A DNA stretch of 64,000 nt from Campylobacter sp. RM12651. Lineage in GTDB: Bacteria; Campylobacterota; Campylobacteria; Campylobacterales; Campylobacteraceae. Within the stretch, counting starts at the first letter, position 1. Each line of letters begins with the position of its first letter. The translations under genes and the position numbers were made by a program. The stretch lies in NCBI RefSeq assembly GCF_022369475.1, contig NZ_CP059600.1, positions 1,240,001 to 1,304,000 on the forward strand, written 5' to 3'. Positions 1 through 10,368 of the stretch are shown here, one piece after another. The notes below the pieces were generated by a model, which saw nothing but the letters and a program-made list of their open reading frames with translations, did not search any database and was not told the origin of the DNA.

Positions 1-1685
1 CCAATTCTAATAGGGCCACTTCCTAAAACTATGATTTTTTGCTTATTGCTAATTTCATTTGTGTCTTTAAATTCTTTATTATAAGTTGAATAAAAACTTG
101 GAATTAGATTTTTATAATCCATCGGCTGAACGCATTTATAAATAGGTCTTATATTGTTTTTAGCTCTTAATTCATACACTTCTTTTTGCTTGCATTCCCA
201 ACGATGTGCGATAATTTTATCAGCTAGTCCTATTTGCTTAGCTTTTGTAAGTGCTTGAATATCAAATTTTTTCTCTTTTAATTCGTGTTCTGTGTCAATG
301 ATTTGCTTAAATGTATCTATAAATAATCTTTGCATTTTAGTAAGATTCATAATCTCATCAACACTAATTCCACGCCTTAAAGCTTCTCCTATGAAAAATA
401 TTCTTTCATCTCCAGCTTTAATTAAACGCTTTTTGATTTTTTCATCTGTGTATGTTTCGCCGTTTTTAAGACCTAGATGACAAATTCCATATTCAAGTGA
501 TTTAATAGCTTTTAAAATACTTTCAGCTAGGCTAGTTCCTAAGCCCATTACTTCACCCGTTGCTTTCATTTGAGTGCCTAGATAACGATTAGCATCTTTA
601 AACTTATCAAATGCAAATCTAGGAGCTTTAGTAACTATATAATCAAGATTTGGTTTATACTCAAGATAGCTTAAACCACTTGCTTCGTTTTTAATCTCAT
701 CTAAAGTTTTGCCTATTGCGATTTTTGCTGCGATTTTTGCTATAGGAAATGAAGTTGCTTTACTAGCTAAAGCACTTGAGCGTGAAACTCTAGGATTTAC
801 TTCAATAATAAAATATTCTTTTGTAATTGGGTTTAAAGCTATTTGAACATTACAACCACCTTCAATTTTTAATGCTCTTATTAATTTAATAGCAACATCT
901 ATCATTTGTTGTTTGATTTTTGGCTCAAGTGTTTGAGTTGGTGCAACAACCAATGAATCACCTGTATGAATTCCAACAGGGTCAATATTTTCCATATCGC
1001 AAATTAATATAGCATTATCAGCTCTATCTCTTATAACTTCATATTCAAGTTCTATAAATCCTGCTATTGATTTTTCAATTAAACATTGTCTAGTAGGAGA
1101 ATAAATTAAGCCTTCGCTAGCTATTTTTTTAAGTTCAGCTTCATTTTCACAAATTCCGCCGCCAGTTCCACCCATAGTAAATGCTGGACGAACAACAACA
1201 GGATAACCACATTCATTAGCAAAAGAAATTGCACTCTTTGTATTATTTACAATAACACTTGGTGGAACAGGTTCATTTAATTCATTCATTAATGCTCTAA
1301 ATAATTCTCTATCTTCAGCCTTATTAATAGTATCTAAGCTAGAACCTAATACTTTTATATTATATTCTTTTAAAATCCCTACTTTATCTAATTCTATTGC
1401 CATATTTAAAGCAACTTGTCCGCCTAAGGTAGCCAAGATTGCATCAGGGCGAGTTTTTTTAATAACCTTTGTTACAAATTCTAAAGTAATTGGCTCTATA
1501 TAAATCTCATCAGCAATATTTTTATCAGTCATAATAGTAGCTGGGTTTGAATTGATTAATATTACATATTTACCTTCTTCTTTAAGCGATAAACAAGCTT
1601 GAGTTCCTGCATAATCAAACTCTGCTGCTTGACCAATTATAATAGGACCACTTCCTATAACTAAAATTTTATTTACATCTTGCAT
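1..1685 (-). CDS. carB: Carbamoyl-phosphate synthase large subunit, N-terminal part (cut by window edge)
   Basis: The minus-strand reading frame begins at an ATG at 1685 ([19 protein letters not shown]) and stays open to the window edge. About 561 codons are visible, against roughly 1,090 for the whole family. The first ATP-grasp half starts with the GSGPIIIGQ motif, and the edge falls at the matching motif of the second half (LGSGPIRIG), so both carbamate-forming halves are represented. The enzyme makes carbamoyl phosphate from glutamine-derived ammonia, bicarbonate and ATP for pyrimidine and arginine synthesis, together with CarA, which is not in the window. It follows pyrC by 1 base and is probably co-transcribed with pyrB-pyrC. 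The 3' half is missing only because of the window edge. Confidence 0.96.
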   Translation of the reverse strand, partial: MQDVNKILVIGSGPIIIGQAAEFDYAGTQACLSLKEEGKYVILINSNPATIMTDKNIADEIYIEPITLEFVTKVIKKTRPDAILATLGGQVALNMAIELDKVGILKEYNIKVLGSSLDTINKAEDRELFRALMNELNEPVPPSVIVNNTKSAISFANECGYPVVVRPAFTMGGTGGGICENEAELKKIASEGLIYSPTRQCLIEKSIAGFIELEYEVIRDRADNAILICDMENIDPVGIHTGDSLVVAPTQTLEPKIKQQMIDVAIKLIRALKIEGGCNVQIALNPITKEYFIIEVNPRVSRSSALASKATSFPIAKIAAKIAIGKTLDEIKNEASGLSYLEYKPNLDYIVTKAPRFAFDKFKDANRYLGTQMKATGEVMGLGTSLAESILKAIKSLEYGICHLGLKNGETYTDEKIKKRLIKAGDERIFFIGEALRRGISVDEIMNLTKMQRLFIDTFKQIIDTEHELKEKKFDIQALTKAKQIGLADKIIAHRWECKQKEVYELRAKNNIRPIYKCVQPMDYKNLIPSFYSTYNKEFKDTNEISNKQKIIVLGSGPIRI

Positions 1686-1686
1686 T

Positions 1687-2949
1687 TTATTCTCCTTTAA
1701 AAATAATTTTTCCATCACAAATTGTAAGCTCTACTTTTGAGCTTAATACACTTCCTAAATAAGGCGTATTCTTGCCTAAACTAACGATTTCATCTTCTTT
1801 TAATTCCCAAGTTTTATCTAAATCAATTACTACAATATCAGCTATCGAACCAACTTTAAGCTCCCCTGCATTTTCTAAATTAAATCTTTTTTTAGGATTA
1901 GTGCTAAAAGCGTTTAGAATTGTTTCAAGTTTTACTAAATTAGTTTTTACTAATTTTGTATAAAGCAATGAAAACGCAAACTCACTTCCTATAATTCCAA
2001 AATAAGCCTTATTAAATCCACCTTGCTTTTCGTCTTTTGAATGTGGTGCATGGTCTGTTGCTATTACTTCAATTATGCCTTCATTTAAAGCATTTATTAA
2101 ATAATCTCTATCAGCTTTGCTTCTTAAAGGCGGATTCATCTTCCACATTCCATTATCTTCTTTAATATCTTCATCACAAGAAATTAAATGATGTGGAGTT
2201 ACTTCACAACTTATATTTACTCCAAGTTTTTTGCCAAACTCAACCATCGCAACACTTTCTTTAGCACTTATATGGCATACATGATAATTTGAATTGCATT
2301 CTTTACAAAGTAGCATATCTCTTGCAACTTGCACGCTCTCGCTTGAACTTGAAATTCCTTTAATTCCTAATTTTTTAGACTGAACTCCATCGTGCATATG
2401 ACCGCCTTCAACTAGGTCTAAATCTTCGCAATGTGCAATTACATATTTATTTAATTTCGCACATTCTTTCATTGCATCTTTCATAATTTTTGCATTTGCA
2501 ACACCTCTTCCATCATCGCTAAACGCAAAAACAAAAGGAGCTAATTGGCTAAAATTAACTAAGCTTTGACCTTTTTCTTCCATAGTAATAGCTCCATAAG
2601 GAAGAACTTTCATACAAGAATCTTTTTGAATTAAATCTAATTCAAGTTTTAAATTCTCTAAAGTATCAGGCACAGGTTTTAGATTTGGCATAGCACAAGC
2701 TGTAGTAATTCCACCTTTTGCATTCGCCATTGAACCTGTTTTTATGCTCTCTTTGTGTGAATATCCTGGCTCACGTAGGTGCTGATGAATATCAACAAAA
2801 CCCGCACTAACAAGCTTACCTTTAACATCAATTATTTCTCCACTATAATCAATATTAGGAGCTATTTTTACTATTTTTTTACCTTCAATTAAAATATCAG
2901 TTTTAACAAATTTATTATCTATAAATGCGTTACAATTTTTAAGAAGCAT
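1687..2949 (-). CDS. pyrC: Dihydroorotase
   Basis: This 420-residue enzyme closes carbamoyl-aspartate to dihydroorotate in pyrimidine synthesis. The metal-binding [10 protein letters not shown] motif lies near residue 53, followed by an ATDHAPHS motif in the C-terminal third, as in class I (PyrC/AllB-like) amidohydrolases. The frame is open further upstream to 3003, but the ATG at 2949 ([10 protein letters not shown]) is preferred: it has an AAAGGA ribosome site, it begins at the family's normal N-terminus, and it lies 1 base past the pyrB stop. The gene sits between pyrB and carB, so three pyrimidine genes are in a row on the same strand. Confidence 0.95.
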   Translation of the reverse strand: MLLKNCNAFIDNKFVKTDILIEGKKIVKIAPNIDYSGEIIDVKGKLVSAGFVDIHQHLREPGYSHKESIKTGSMANAKGGITTACAMPNLKPVPDTLENLKLELDLIQKDSCMKVLPYGAITMEEKGQSLVNFSQLAPFVFAFSDDGRGVANAKIMKDAMKECAKLNKYVIAHCEDLDLVEGGHMHDGVQSKKLGIKGISSSSESVQVARDMLLCKECNSNYHVCHISAKESVAMVEFGKKLGVNISCEVTPHHLISCDEDIKEDNGMWKMNPPLRSKADRDYLINALNEGIIEVIATDHAPHSKDEKQGGFNKAYFGIIGSEFAFSLLYTKLVKTNLVKLETILNAFSTNPKKRFNLENAGELKVGSIADIVVIDLDKTWELKEDEIVSLGKNTPYLGSVLSSKVELTICDGKIIFKGE

Positions 2950-2950
2950 T

Positions 2951-3826
2951 TTAAATCCTTTCATATACATAATCAAGTATTGCCATTCTAGCAAATACAC
3001 CATTACTCATTTGGGTAAAAATCTTTGATTTTTCACATTCAACCAAACAACTATCAATCTCTACTCCACGATTAATTGGGGCTGGGTGCATTATGATTGC
3101 ATCATTTTTTAATCTTTTATAATTATTAGTTGTAAGTGCGAAAGATTTTCTATATTTTTCTAAATCTAATTCGTTTTTATCGTGTCTTTCGTGTTGAATG
3201 CGTAAAAGCATACAAACATCAACCTCATCTATAATTTCATCTAATTTATAATATTCATTATAAGAATTATCTTGATAAATAGGAGGTGCAGCTAAAAATA
3301 CTTTAGCTCCAAGTCTTTCAAGCGCATCTTTATTTGATTTTGCTACACGAGAATTTTTTATATCTCCAACTATTGCTATTTTTAAACCATTAAAAGTATT
3401 AAAATGCTCATAAATCGTTACTAAATCAAGCAAACATTGAGATGGGTGTGCTCCACTTCCATCACCTGCATTAACCACTTTAGCATTCAGTCCTACTAAA
3501 TCATCAAAATAATTATTTTGTTTATGTCTAATTACTAAAACGCTAGTTCCAAGACTTTCAAAAGTCTTACAAGTATCATATAAACTCTCGCCTTTATTTA
3601 CACTTGAACTACTAGCAGAAAAATTAAGCACTCTAAAGCCAAGCTTAAGCTCAGCAACTTCAAAACTTGTCCTTGTTCTTGTAGAATCTTCAAAAAATAA
3701 ATTAGCTATGATTTGATTTTCATAATTTTTAAAAAAGCCATCGTGTTGTTTGTAATACAAAGCTTTTTTTATAAGCGTATAAAAATCATCATTGCTAAGA
3801 TTTTTAGTTGTTAAATAATCACGCAT
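2951..3826 (-). CDS. pyrB: Aspartate carbamoyltransferase catalytic subunit
   Basis: This 291-residue enzyme joins carbamoyl phosphate and aspartate, the committed step of pyrimidine synthesis. The carbamoyl-phosphate loop FFEDSTRTRTSFE lies near residues 44-56, and the HPSQCLLD motif follows in the middle of the chain. The frame is open to 3862, but the extra residues (MAVRPYSRGRR) lack a ribosome site, whereas the ATG at 3826 (MRDYLTT) follows GGAGAAGGA. No pyrI regulatory-subunit gene is adjacent. It is the first gene of the pyrB-pyrC-carB run. A small hairpin covers its ribosome site (3830-3850). Confidence 0.95.
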   Translation of the reverse strand: MRDYLTTKNLSNDDFYTLIKKALYYKQHDGFFKNYENQIIANLFFEDSTRTRTSFEVAELKLGFRVLNFSASSSSVNKGESLYDTCKTFESLGTSVLVIRHKQNNYFDDLVGLNAKVVNAGDGSGAHPSQCLLDLVTIYEHFNTFNGLKIAIVGDIKNSRVAKSNKDALERLGAKVFLAAPPIYQDNSYNEYYKLDEIIDEVDVCMLLRIQHERHDKNELDLEKYRKSFALTTNNYKRLKNDAIIMHPAPINRGVEIDSCLVECEKSKIFTQMSNGVFARMAILDYVYERI

Positions 3827-3829
3827 TGT

Positions 3830-3850
3830 CCTTCTCCCACGAGAGTAAGG
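3830..3850 (-). promoter_or_regulatory. Hairpin covering the pyrB ribosome-binding site
   Basis: In the pyrB mRNA, CCUU-A-CUC can pair with GAG-AAGG across a UCGUGG loop. This gives seven base pairs with one bulged A. The 3' arm is the pyrB Shine-Dalgarno sequence, five bases before the start codon. The pairing is read directly from the sequence; any role in translational control is inference, and a stem this short may form by chance. Confidence 0.35.
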
Positions 3851-3974
3851 CCTAACCGCCATTAGAAAACAATTTTAAATAAAGGGGATTGTATAAGTGA
3901 AGTTCAAAAAAATCTGTCAATAATAATATTTTAAACTTAAAATAAAATTAATTTTTATAAATTTTAGTAAAAAT

Positions 3975-4004
3975 ATATTTTAGGAATTTAAATTCCTAAA
4001 ATAT
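3975..4004 (-). terminator. 30-bp perfect palindrome after ppk, likely terminator
   Basis: A perfect 30-base palindrome with TAGGAATT/AATTCCTA at its core abuts the ppk stop codon at 4005-4007. In the ppk direction it is followed by a short U run (AUUUUUA). Position and shape fit an intrinsic terminator that separates ppk from pyrB. Confidence 0.7.
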
Positions 4005-6083
4005 TTAATTCTCTCTAAAGAATTTTTGTGCCATTTGATTGGCTTTTGCTTTATCACGACCTTTTTTAAAGCTTTTATAAATTCCACTTACATAGTTTTC
4101 AAAAGTTTCTTGAGAATCAAGAGCCTTTTCATCTTTTTCTATCTTGGTATAAATTCCATTCTCATCAAGCGTGTAAGCTAATTGATTATCACTTAATTGA
4201 AGTCTTAAAATCTCTGCTAATTTAGCGTGCAAACTCTCATTTAATATAGGTGTCATTAGTTCAAGCCTACGCTCAAGATTTCTTGGCATCATATCAGCAC
4301 TGCTTATATAATATTGTGGAGTTGCGTGTTTAAAATAAAAAATCCTAGCGTGTTCAAGATATTTTCCAACTATACTTCTTACTCTTATATTTTCGCTAAA
4401 TCCTTTAAGATTTGGCTTAAGACAACAAATCCCACGAACTATTAAATCAATGCTTACACCTTTGTTTGACGCTTCATAAAGTGCTTTTATAATGTCTTCA
4501 TCAACAAGCGAGTTCATCTTCATTATAATTTCACCCTTTTTACCTGCTAGGCTTTCAGTTTTTATCATTTTTAAAATCTGCTCTTTTATCTGAAACGGGC
4601 TCATTGATAGAGTTTTTAAGCGTTTATTTTTGCAATAGCCTGTAAGTATGTTAAAAAACGCTGTAATATCAGTATTTGCTATATCAAAATTAGATGTAAA
4701 AAAGCTAATATCAGTATATACTTTAGCAGTTGCTGCGTTATAATTACCCGTGCCTAAATGTGCGTAGAATTTAAGCGTGCCATCGTCTAATTGGCGAATT
4801 ACTTGAGTAATTTTTGCATGCACTTTAAACCCTGCTATTCCATATACTACATGAGCTCCTGCGTTTTCTAATTCTTTTGCCCAATAAAGGTTATTTTCTT
4901 CATCAAAACGAGCCTTTAATTCAACCATAACCGTAACTTGCTTTCCATCATTAGCGGCGTCCATTAAAGCCTTAATAATTTGCGAGTTTTTTTCTAAGCG
5001 ATATAGGGTCATTCTAATTGATATTACTTTTGAATCCTTACTAGCTTCTTTGATAAAACTTGCAACTGGGTCAAAACTCTCATAAGGCTGATAACATAAA
5101 ATATCTTGCTTATCAATTACTTCAAATACACTTACATTCTCATCAAATGGTGGCAAAATCTTAGGCACATAAGAAGCATTACATAAATGACTTAATTGCT
5201 TATTATTTACAATTTGTAGCATTGATGATAGGGCTAATGGGGTTTTGTATTCGTAAATATCTTTATTAAATACTTTTAAATGTATGCTTAAAAAGTTTTT
5301 AATCTCTTCACTAGCACCACTTTCAATTTGAATTCTAACATAAGCACCTTTTCTTCTAAGTTTTAAGCCTTGCTCAAGTAGCATCATAAAATCATCTGCT
5401 TCTTCTTCCTCAATTATAATATCAGCATTTCTAGTTACTCTAAAAGCTGCACTTTCTACCATAGTAAAACCTGGGAAAATATCTTCTAAATGCTCTTTTA
5501 CCACGCTTTCAATAGGAACGAAAAGCCCCCTATCAGCTTCAAAAAATCTAGGCAATACTCTAGGAATTCTAACCATAGCGAATTTATCGTGCTTTTCATC
5601 TTCGCTTTTTAACTTAACAGCTAGTGAGAAAGATAGATTATTAAGTGGCGGAAATGGGTGCGTTGAATCTACTGCAATAGGAACAATTACTGGCATTATG
5701 GTGCTAAAGAAATATTCTTTAGCTTTGCCTTTTTGATTTCTTGTTAAATCATTATAAGTTTTAAGCTCCACACCCACTTTTGCTAATTCGCTCATTATAG
5801 AAAAATAATTTTGTTCTAAAGTGTCTTTTTCTGCGTGTAAATATTCACGAATAGCGTTTAATTGCTCTAATGGTGGTAGTTCATTTTGTGGCACTACTCC
5901 TGCTGCAAAAAGTTGCTTAAGTCCAGCAACTCTAATCATATAAAACTCATCTAAATTCGTGCAATATATACTAATAAATCTTAATTTTTCTAATAAGGGT
6001 ATTTTTTTATTGCACTGATCAAGCACCCTTGAATTAAACTTAAGCCACGATAATTCTCTATTAAAAACCAATTCCTTCTTCAT
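4005..6083 (-). CDS. ppk1: Polyphosphate kinase 1
   Basis: This 692-residue enzyme reversibly polymerises the gamma phosphate of ATP into polyphosphate and has the family's usual length. The N-terminus [20 protein letters not shown] is the standard PPK1 start. The central half carries the phospholipase-D-like catalytic domains, with [10 protein letters not shown] holding the His that is phosphorylated in this family, followed by HLGTGNYN. The C-terminal part carries the second His region (LEHARIFYF). In Campylobacter, PPK1 supports stress survival and virulence; that is family knowledge. mnmA lies 9 bases upstream in the same direction and may share a transcript. Confidence 0.96.
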   Translation of the reverse strand: MKKELVFNRELSWLKFNSRVLDQCNKKIPLLEKLRFISIYCTNLDEFYMIRVAGLKQLFAAGVVPQNELPPLEQLNAIREYLHAEKDTLEQNYFSIMSELAKVGVELKTYNDLTRNQKGKAKEYFFSTIMPVIVPIAVDSTHPFPPLNNLSFSLAVKLKSEDEKHDKFAMVRIPRVLPRFFEADRGLFVPIESVVKEHLEDIFPGFTMVESAAFRVTRNADIIIEEEEADDFMMLLEQGLKLRRKGAYVRIQIESGASEEIKNFLSIHLKVFNKDIYEYKTPLALSSMLQIVNNKQLSHLCNASYVPKILPPFDENVSVFEVIDKQDILCYQPYESFDPVASFIKEASKDSKVISIRMTLYRLEKNSQIIKALMDAANDGKQVTVMVELKARFDEENNLYWAKELENAGAHVVYGIAGFKVHAKITQVIRQLDDGTLKFYAHLGTGNYNAATAKVYTDISFFTSNFDIANTDITAFFNILTGYCKNKRLKTLSMSPFQIKEQILKMIKTESLAGKKGEIIMKMNSLVDEDIIKALYEASNKGVSIDLIVRGICCLKPNLKGFSENIRVRSIVGKYLEHARIFYFKHATPQYYISSADMMPRNLERRLELMTPILNESLHAKLAEILRLQLSDNQLAYTLDENGIYTKIEKDEKALDSQETFENYVSGIYKSFKKGRDKAKANQMAQKFFREN

Positions 6084-6092
6084 TAATTATCC

Positions 6093-7097
6093 TTAATTTA
6101 TAAAACCACTTGCTACTACTAAATCACCTTGATAAAATACTGCTAATTGTCCTTTTGCTAAAGCATATACGCTTTCTTCTAATAAAACCTTTTTTTCATT
6201 TTTTAGCAATTTACAAGGCACTTCTTTAGTGTTATATCTGATTTTTACCTTGCAATCAATCTCATCAAAATCACAAAAAGCATTTACATTTTTTAATTGA
6301 AATTCTTTTACAAATAATTCTTCTTTTGAACCTACTATTATTACATTTTCTTTCGCATCAATTTCTAATACATAATGTGGAGTTAATGCACCTTTTACAC
6401 TAAAACCACGCCTTTTACCGATAGTATAGTGCATATAGCCTTCGTGTTCTCCTACAACTTCGCCCTTAGTATTTTTTACTAAGCCTTTTTGATTAACTTT
6501 TACATAATCTTTTAAAATATCGGTATAATTTGTGGTTACAAAACATATTTCAGAGCTTTCTTTTTGTTCGCTGATTGATTTTAACATAGGGATTTTTAGT
6601 GCTTGTTCTTTTATGTCTTTTTTAAATTTATCCCCTAGTGGAAAAAGCACATCATTTAAGCTTTCTTTATTTACATTTGCTAGAAAATATGTTTGGTCTT
6701 TGCTTAAATCTACGGCTTTTTTAAGCATATTGTTTTCTATTTGAGCGTAATGTCCTGTAGCTAACTTTGCATTTTTGCTTTTAGCATAGTCTAACAATGC
6801 TCCTAGTTTTATTTTTTGATTGCATAAAGCACAAGGATTTGGAGTAAGTCCATCTTCATAAGTCTTAATAAATGGATTAAAAACTGCTTTGCTAAATTCA
6901 TCAGTAAAATCAATAATATCATAAGAAATTCCTAAAAAATCAGCCACTCTTTGTCCATTTTCTATATTTTTTTCGTGATAGTTTAAACGATTGTGTAATT
7001 TCATATAAACACCACTTACATTAAAACCTTTTTCTTTAAGCATAAGAGCTGTATAAGAGCTATCAACCCCACCACTCATTGCTAAAACTACATTCAT
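6093..7097 (-). CDS. mnmA: tRNA-specific 2-thiouridylase
   Basis: The 334-residue enzyme adds sulfur to U34 of Lys, Glu and Gln tRNAs using ATP and a sulfur relay. The PP-loop ATP site SGGVDSS is at residues 8-14. The two catalytic cysteines are seen in NPCALCNQ (about residue 90) and SEICFVT (about residue 185). The C-terminal beta-barrel region follows. The start ATG overlaps the stop of the upstream amidohydrolase gene by 4 bases, so the two are translationally coupled. Confidence 0.95.
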   Translation of the reverse strand: MNVVLAMSGGVDSSYTALMLKEKGFNVSGVYMKLHNRLNYHEKNIENGQRVADFLGISYDIIDFTDEFSKAVFNPFIKTYEDGLTPNPCALCNQKIKLGALLDYAKSKNAKLATGHYAQIENNMLKKAVDLSKDQTYFLANVNKESLNDVLFPLGDKFKKDIKEQALKIPMLKSISEQKESSEICFVTTNYTDILKDYVKVNQKGLVKNTKGEVVGEHEGYMHYTIGKRRGFSVKGALTPHYVLEIDAKENVIIVGSKEELFVKEFQLKNVNAFCDFDEIDCKVKIRYNTKEVPCKLLKNEKKVLLEESVYALAKGQLAVFYQGDLVVASGFIN

Positions 7098-8275
7098 ATA
7101 ATTTCCTTTCCATCTAAATACATATTTTTTATTTTATTCGTTCTTAAAATTATTTGAGCTAATACATTATCCTTATCATAACCAAAATCATCTAGCAAGA
7201 TAAAATCTGCCTTAGCACCATTACTTAAAGGCTTTAAGCCATTTAAAAATAAATGAGAATTATCAAAACAAGCCGCCTTATAAATTATGTAAGCTAATTC
7301 GTTTAATTCAAATTCATTATGAGTAAATATAAAAGCTCTTAACTCATCAAACATATTTAAACTATTATTTGAGCTAAGCCCATCTGTGCCTATGCTAAGA
7401 TTTAAATCATTTGCTAAAAGATTTTTAAGCTTAATTGCACGAGAGCCTAAAAATCTATTTGATTTAGGACAAGTCGTGATTATATGATGAGATTTAAAAA
7501 TACTAAAATCATCAACATAATTACAATGAGTAAAAATAGCTCTTAAATCATCAAATCCACTTAAAAAATCCTTAGTAATTAAACTAGGATTAAATCTAGC
7601 TAAGTAATTGCTTAAAGCATTACTTTTGCCTTGCAAATACTCCTTTTCATAAGCACTTTCTAAAAAATGTGTGCTGATTAATAAATCATTTTTCTTAGCA
7701 AAATTAAGTGCGTATTCATAAGTCTTATCGCAAATTGAATAAGGACTATGCAATGATATATGGTTATTAAGGTTTGAAAATCTTGAAAATCTCTCTTCAA
7801 AACTCTTAATATTGTTTTTTAAAGTTTCATCATTAGCACCTAAAATCTCGTGAAAAATAATGCTTTTTATCTTGCTATTTGATAGGATTTCTAGGTTTGC
7901 TCCAAAACTTGAAATTTCGCCTAGATACCCTACCCCGCTTTGCATTAGAATTTCAATTTGTCTATTAATCTCTTTACTTAATAAATCTTTATTTATCGCT
8001 TCACGATTTTTGATAATGCTCTCAAGCCATTTTGCAAAATCTCCATAATAAAGCTTAGATAGACAAAACTCTAAATGTGAATGCAAATTGCACAATACTG
8101 GGCTTAAAATATATTCGCTTTTATCAATTATTTGAGCGTTTTTGTATTCACTTAAAGCCTTGTTAAAATCACATATTTTAATAATCTCTTCATTAAATAC
8201 TAAAGCTTTATTGGTTTGTAAAAATTCATCTTGGCTAAAGTCTAAAATAGCCTTAGTTTTCATAATTTTAATCAT
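7094..8275 (-). CDS. Metal-dependent amidohydrolase, aminofutalosine deaminase family
   Basis: This 393-residue cytosolic TIM-barrel amidohydrolase carries the metal motif CNLHSHLEF near residue 65, a later His in THFLES, another in THCNYV and the catalytic Asp in GTDGLSSNNS. This pattern fits the chlorohydrolase/aminofutalosine deaminase group (MqnX-like) found in Campylobacter. Known relatives deaminate aminofutalosine in menaquinone synthesis, but many Campylobacterota instead cleave aminofutalosine directly with a nucleosidase, so the true substrate here is uncertain. The first ATG has an AAGGA site at good spacing; an ATG four codons later is possible. The gene overlaps mnmA by 4 bases. 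Confidence 0.75.
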   Translation of the reverse strand: MIKIMKTKAILDFSQDEFLQTNKALVFNEEIIKICDFNKALSEYKNAQIIDKSEYILSPVLCNLHSHLEFCLSKLYYGDFAKWLESIIKNREAINKDLLSKEINRQIEILMQSGVGYLGEISSFGANLEILSNSKIKSIIFHEILGANDETLKNNIKSFEERFSRFSNLNNHISLHSPYSICDKTYEYALNFAKKNDLLISTHFLESAYEKEYLQGKSNALSNYLARFNPSLITKDFLSGFDDLRAIFTHCNYVDDFSIFKSHHIITTCPKSNRFLGSRAIKLKNLLANDLNLSIGTDGLSSNNSLNMFDELRAFIFTHNEFELNELAYIIYKAACFDNSHLFLNGLKPLSNGAKADFILLDDFGYDKDNVLAQIILRTNKIKNMYLDGKEII

Positions 8276-8406
8276 TTTTTTCCTTTATGAAATATTACGA
8301 AACTTTTTTTAATAAATGTTGTTAAAAATAGCAAATCGGATAATAAAAATCCTTTTTAGATAAAAATTTAATCCATAATTTAAATTCTTTTGATTAAAAA
8401 TATGTA

Positions 8407-9069
8407 TTAAAGCTTGATAAAATCACCAATTTTAAAGTATTGCTCATAATATTCAGATAATTTTAAAACCCCTTCATTACCCATTACTAAGGCACTATCA
8501 TTATGAATTTTAAGAGCAGAACCATATGGCAGAGCAAAAACAGAAGAATTTTGATTTAGCTTAAAATATTCATAAAGCTTCATTGAATATTCCCTATCTT
8601 GAGGGATATATTCAGTGATTATTTGGTATTTTAAAATACCTAAAGCTTGCAAATTACTAGGATATAATATAGGTAAATCATTACAAGTTTTAATATCTTC
8701 TGATAATACACTAGCCCCAGCACCCCAACCAGCATAGGTTATAGAATTTTCTATTTTATCTTTTAAAATATCTAATAAATTTAGCTTTTGTAATCTATGT
8801 AAAAGAACAAATAAATTACCACCACTTACTAATATCCCATCGCTATCGTTTAATATATTAATAGGGTCATTGTGTATAGAAACTATTTTTGAGTTTATTT
8901 TATTTTTAAGAGTTTTTTCGTATTCATCAAATCCATCAATTACTTGAGCATAAGGAACTAGAGCTATTTGTTTAGTTTTAGCAAAAAAATCATTTAATAT
9001 ACTAGCACACCAATCAAAAGAATCTAAGTTTTTATATCTATCACTGCTTAATAATAAAATATTTCTCAT
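8407..9069 (-). CDS. Dipeptidase E (peptidase S51) homologue lacking catalytic Ser and His
   Basis: The 220-residue protein aligns by eye with the whole of PepE, the cytosolic aspartyl dipeptidase (about 229 residues): VSGGN, then YAGWGAGASV, TCNDLPIL and LGILKYQIITEYIP. In active PepE the nucleophile is the Ser of GWSAG and the His lies in an NPHF-like motif; here these read GWGAG (codon GGT) and TEYI. The Asp of NDLPI is kept. Two of three catalytic residues are therefore absent although the fold is intact, which suggests a non-catalytic binding role. It starts 12 bases after the TPR-barrel gene and looks like the last gene of that operon. Confidence 0.7.
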   Translation of the reverse strand: MRNILLLSSDRYKNLDSFDWCASILNDFFAKTKQIALVPYAQVIDGFDEYEKTLKNKINSKIVSIHNDPINILNDSDGILVSGGNLFVLLHRLQKLNLLDILKDKIENSITYAGWGAGASVLSEDIKTCNDLPILYPSNLQALGILKYQIITEYIPQDREYSMKLYEYFKLNQNSSVFALPYGSALKIHNDSALVMGNEGVLKLSEYYEQYFKIGDFIKL

Positions 9070-9081
9070 ACTATTTTCCTT

Positions 9082-10368
9082 TTAAAACTCATATCTATAA
9101 TTAATCATACTTGTATAATTTAAACTATCATAAAAATTATGATTTGAATTTTGCTTATCATAAATCAAAGCGAAACTCAAAGATTGATTATAATCTAATT
9201 TATAATCAAAAATACTAGAAATAACTATTTCATTATCTTTTCTTTTTGAATAATAAGATGAATCAACCTTTTTATAAATTGTATGATTATAACCAAAACT
9301 TGGCTTAAAACTAACTTTATTTAATATAGGAATAATAGCCCCGATTTTTATACCATAATTTTTAAAATCAGAATTAGCACTAAAACTATCTTTTGCATTT
9401 TCTAAATCATAATTTAAATTAAAATAATAAATATTATCATTATATGCAAAAACATTATTAAGACCTAAAGAATGATGAATAAAATTAGAATCTTTATCCA
9501 TACTATCAGCAAATATTCCTTTAGATAAATCATAAGAAATTAAATATAAATAATTATCATTTACATTATTTTCATAATTAATACCCATATTTAAGCTATG
9601 CAAAAACGCAGCTCTTCTAAGTAATACAAAATCATAACTAGCATTTAGAGTAATTTTATGATTATCCCTTACATAGCTTGGATTAATTGCTAATGTTAAT
9701 ACATTTAAATCAGGATAATTTTCGCTTTTATTTTTTAAATATTTTTTATTATTTAAACTCGCATAAAGCTCTGCAAAATAATTATTTCCTAAATCTAAAT
9801 TATAAGCACCATCTATATTAAAATTAAAACTTAAAGAACCACTTGCTTGTTCATTTTTAAAATTTCTAATCTTCTCACCAACAAAATCAGTGAAATTATC
9901 ATTGCCATAAAGCGGGTTTGTATCATAAGCAAAACCCAAATTAAGCCCTATAAAATAAGGCTTAGCAACTTCTTTTGTCAAATTATCTAAATTATTTAGC
10001 ATATTATTAATTCTAACTTTTTGAGTAGAACTTAAATCCAAATTATTTAGCATATAATTTAATTCATCTCTCATAAGTTCAGGATTATTATTTTCATAAT
10101 ACAAATTAGCTATTGAAAATCTAGCTTCAATATTGTTTTCATTAATAATTAAAACCCTATCGTAAGCTGCAATTGCTTCTTTTGTATCTTTTAATTTTTC
10201 AGCACTTTTTGCCAAAATTAGGTTAAGTTTTTCGTCACTACAATCAATCTCACATTGAGCTTTAGCTAATTCTAAAGCTTTTTTATAATTTTTCTTATTA
10301 AACTCATCTATATAATTAGCAAAAGCAAGAGAGCTTATTAAAAATGATAAAATAATCTTTTTTATCAT
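9082..10368 (-). CDS. Exported protein: N-terminal TPR region plus outer-membrane beta-barrel
   Basis: The 428-residue protein opens with a signal peptide (MIKKIILSFLISSLAFA, cleavage likely before N). Residues about 20-125 are TPR-like helices, with a clear unit around AIAAYDRVLIINENNIEARF. From about residue 135 the sequence becomes alternating beta strands beginning FIGLNLGFAYDTNPLYG, and it ends in the aromatic ...YRYEF typical of outer-membrane barrels. TPR plus barrel is the layout of surface lipoprotein assembly modifiers (Slam/DUF560) and related translocators; membership was not verified. Its start overlaps the FecR gene at 10365 by 4 bases, so its job is probably tied to the FecR proteins and perhaps to the autotransporter upstream. 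Confidence 0.65.
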   Translation of the reverse strand: MIKKIILSFLISSLAFANYIDEFNKKNYKKALELAKAQCEIDCSDEKLNLILAKSAEKLKDTKEAIAAYDRVLIINENNIEARFSIANLYYENNNPELMRDELNYMLNNLDLSSTQKVRINNMLNNLDNLTKEVAKPYFIGLNLGFAYDTNPLYGNDNFTDFVGEKIRNFKNEQASGSLSFNFNIDGAYNLDLGNNYFAELYASLNNKKYLKNKSENYPDLNVLTLAINPSYVRDNHKITLNASYDFVLLRRAAFLHSLNMGINYENNVNDNYLYLISYDLSKGIFADSMDKDSNFIHHSLGLNNVFAYNDNIYYFNLNYDLENAKDSFSANSDFKNYGIKIGAIIPILNKVSFKPSFGYNHTIYKKVDSSYYSKRKDNEIVISSIFDYKLDYNQSLSFALIYDKQNSNHNFYDSLNYTSMINYRYEF

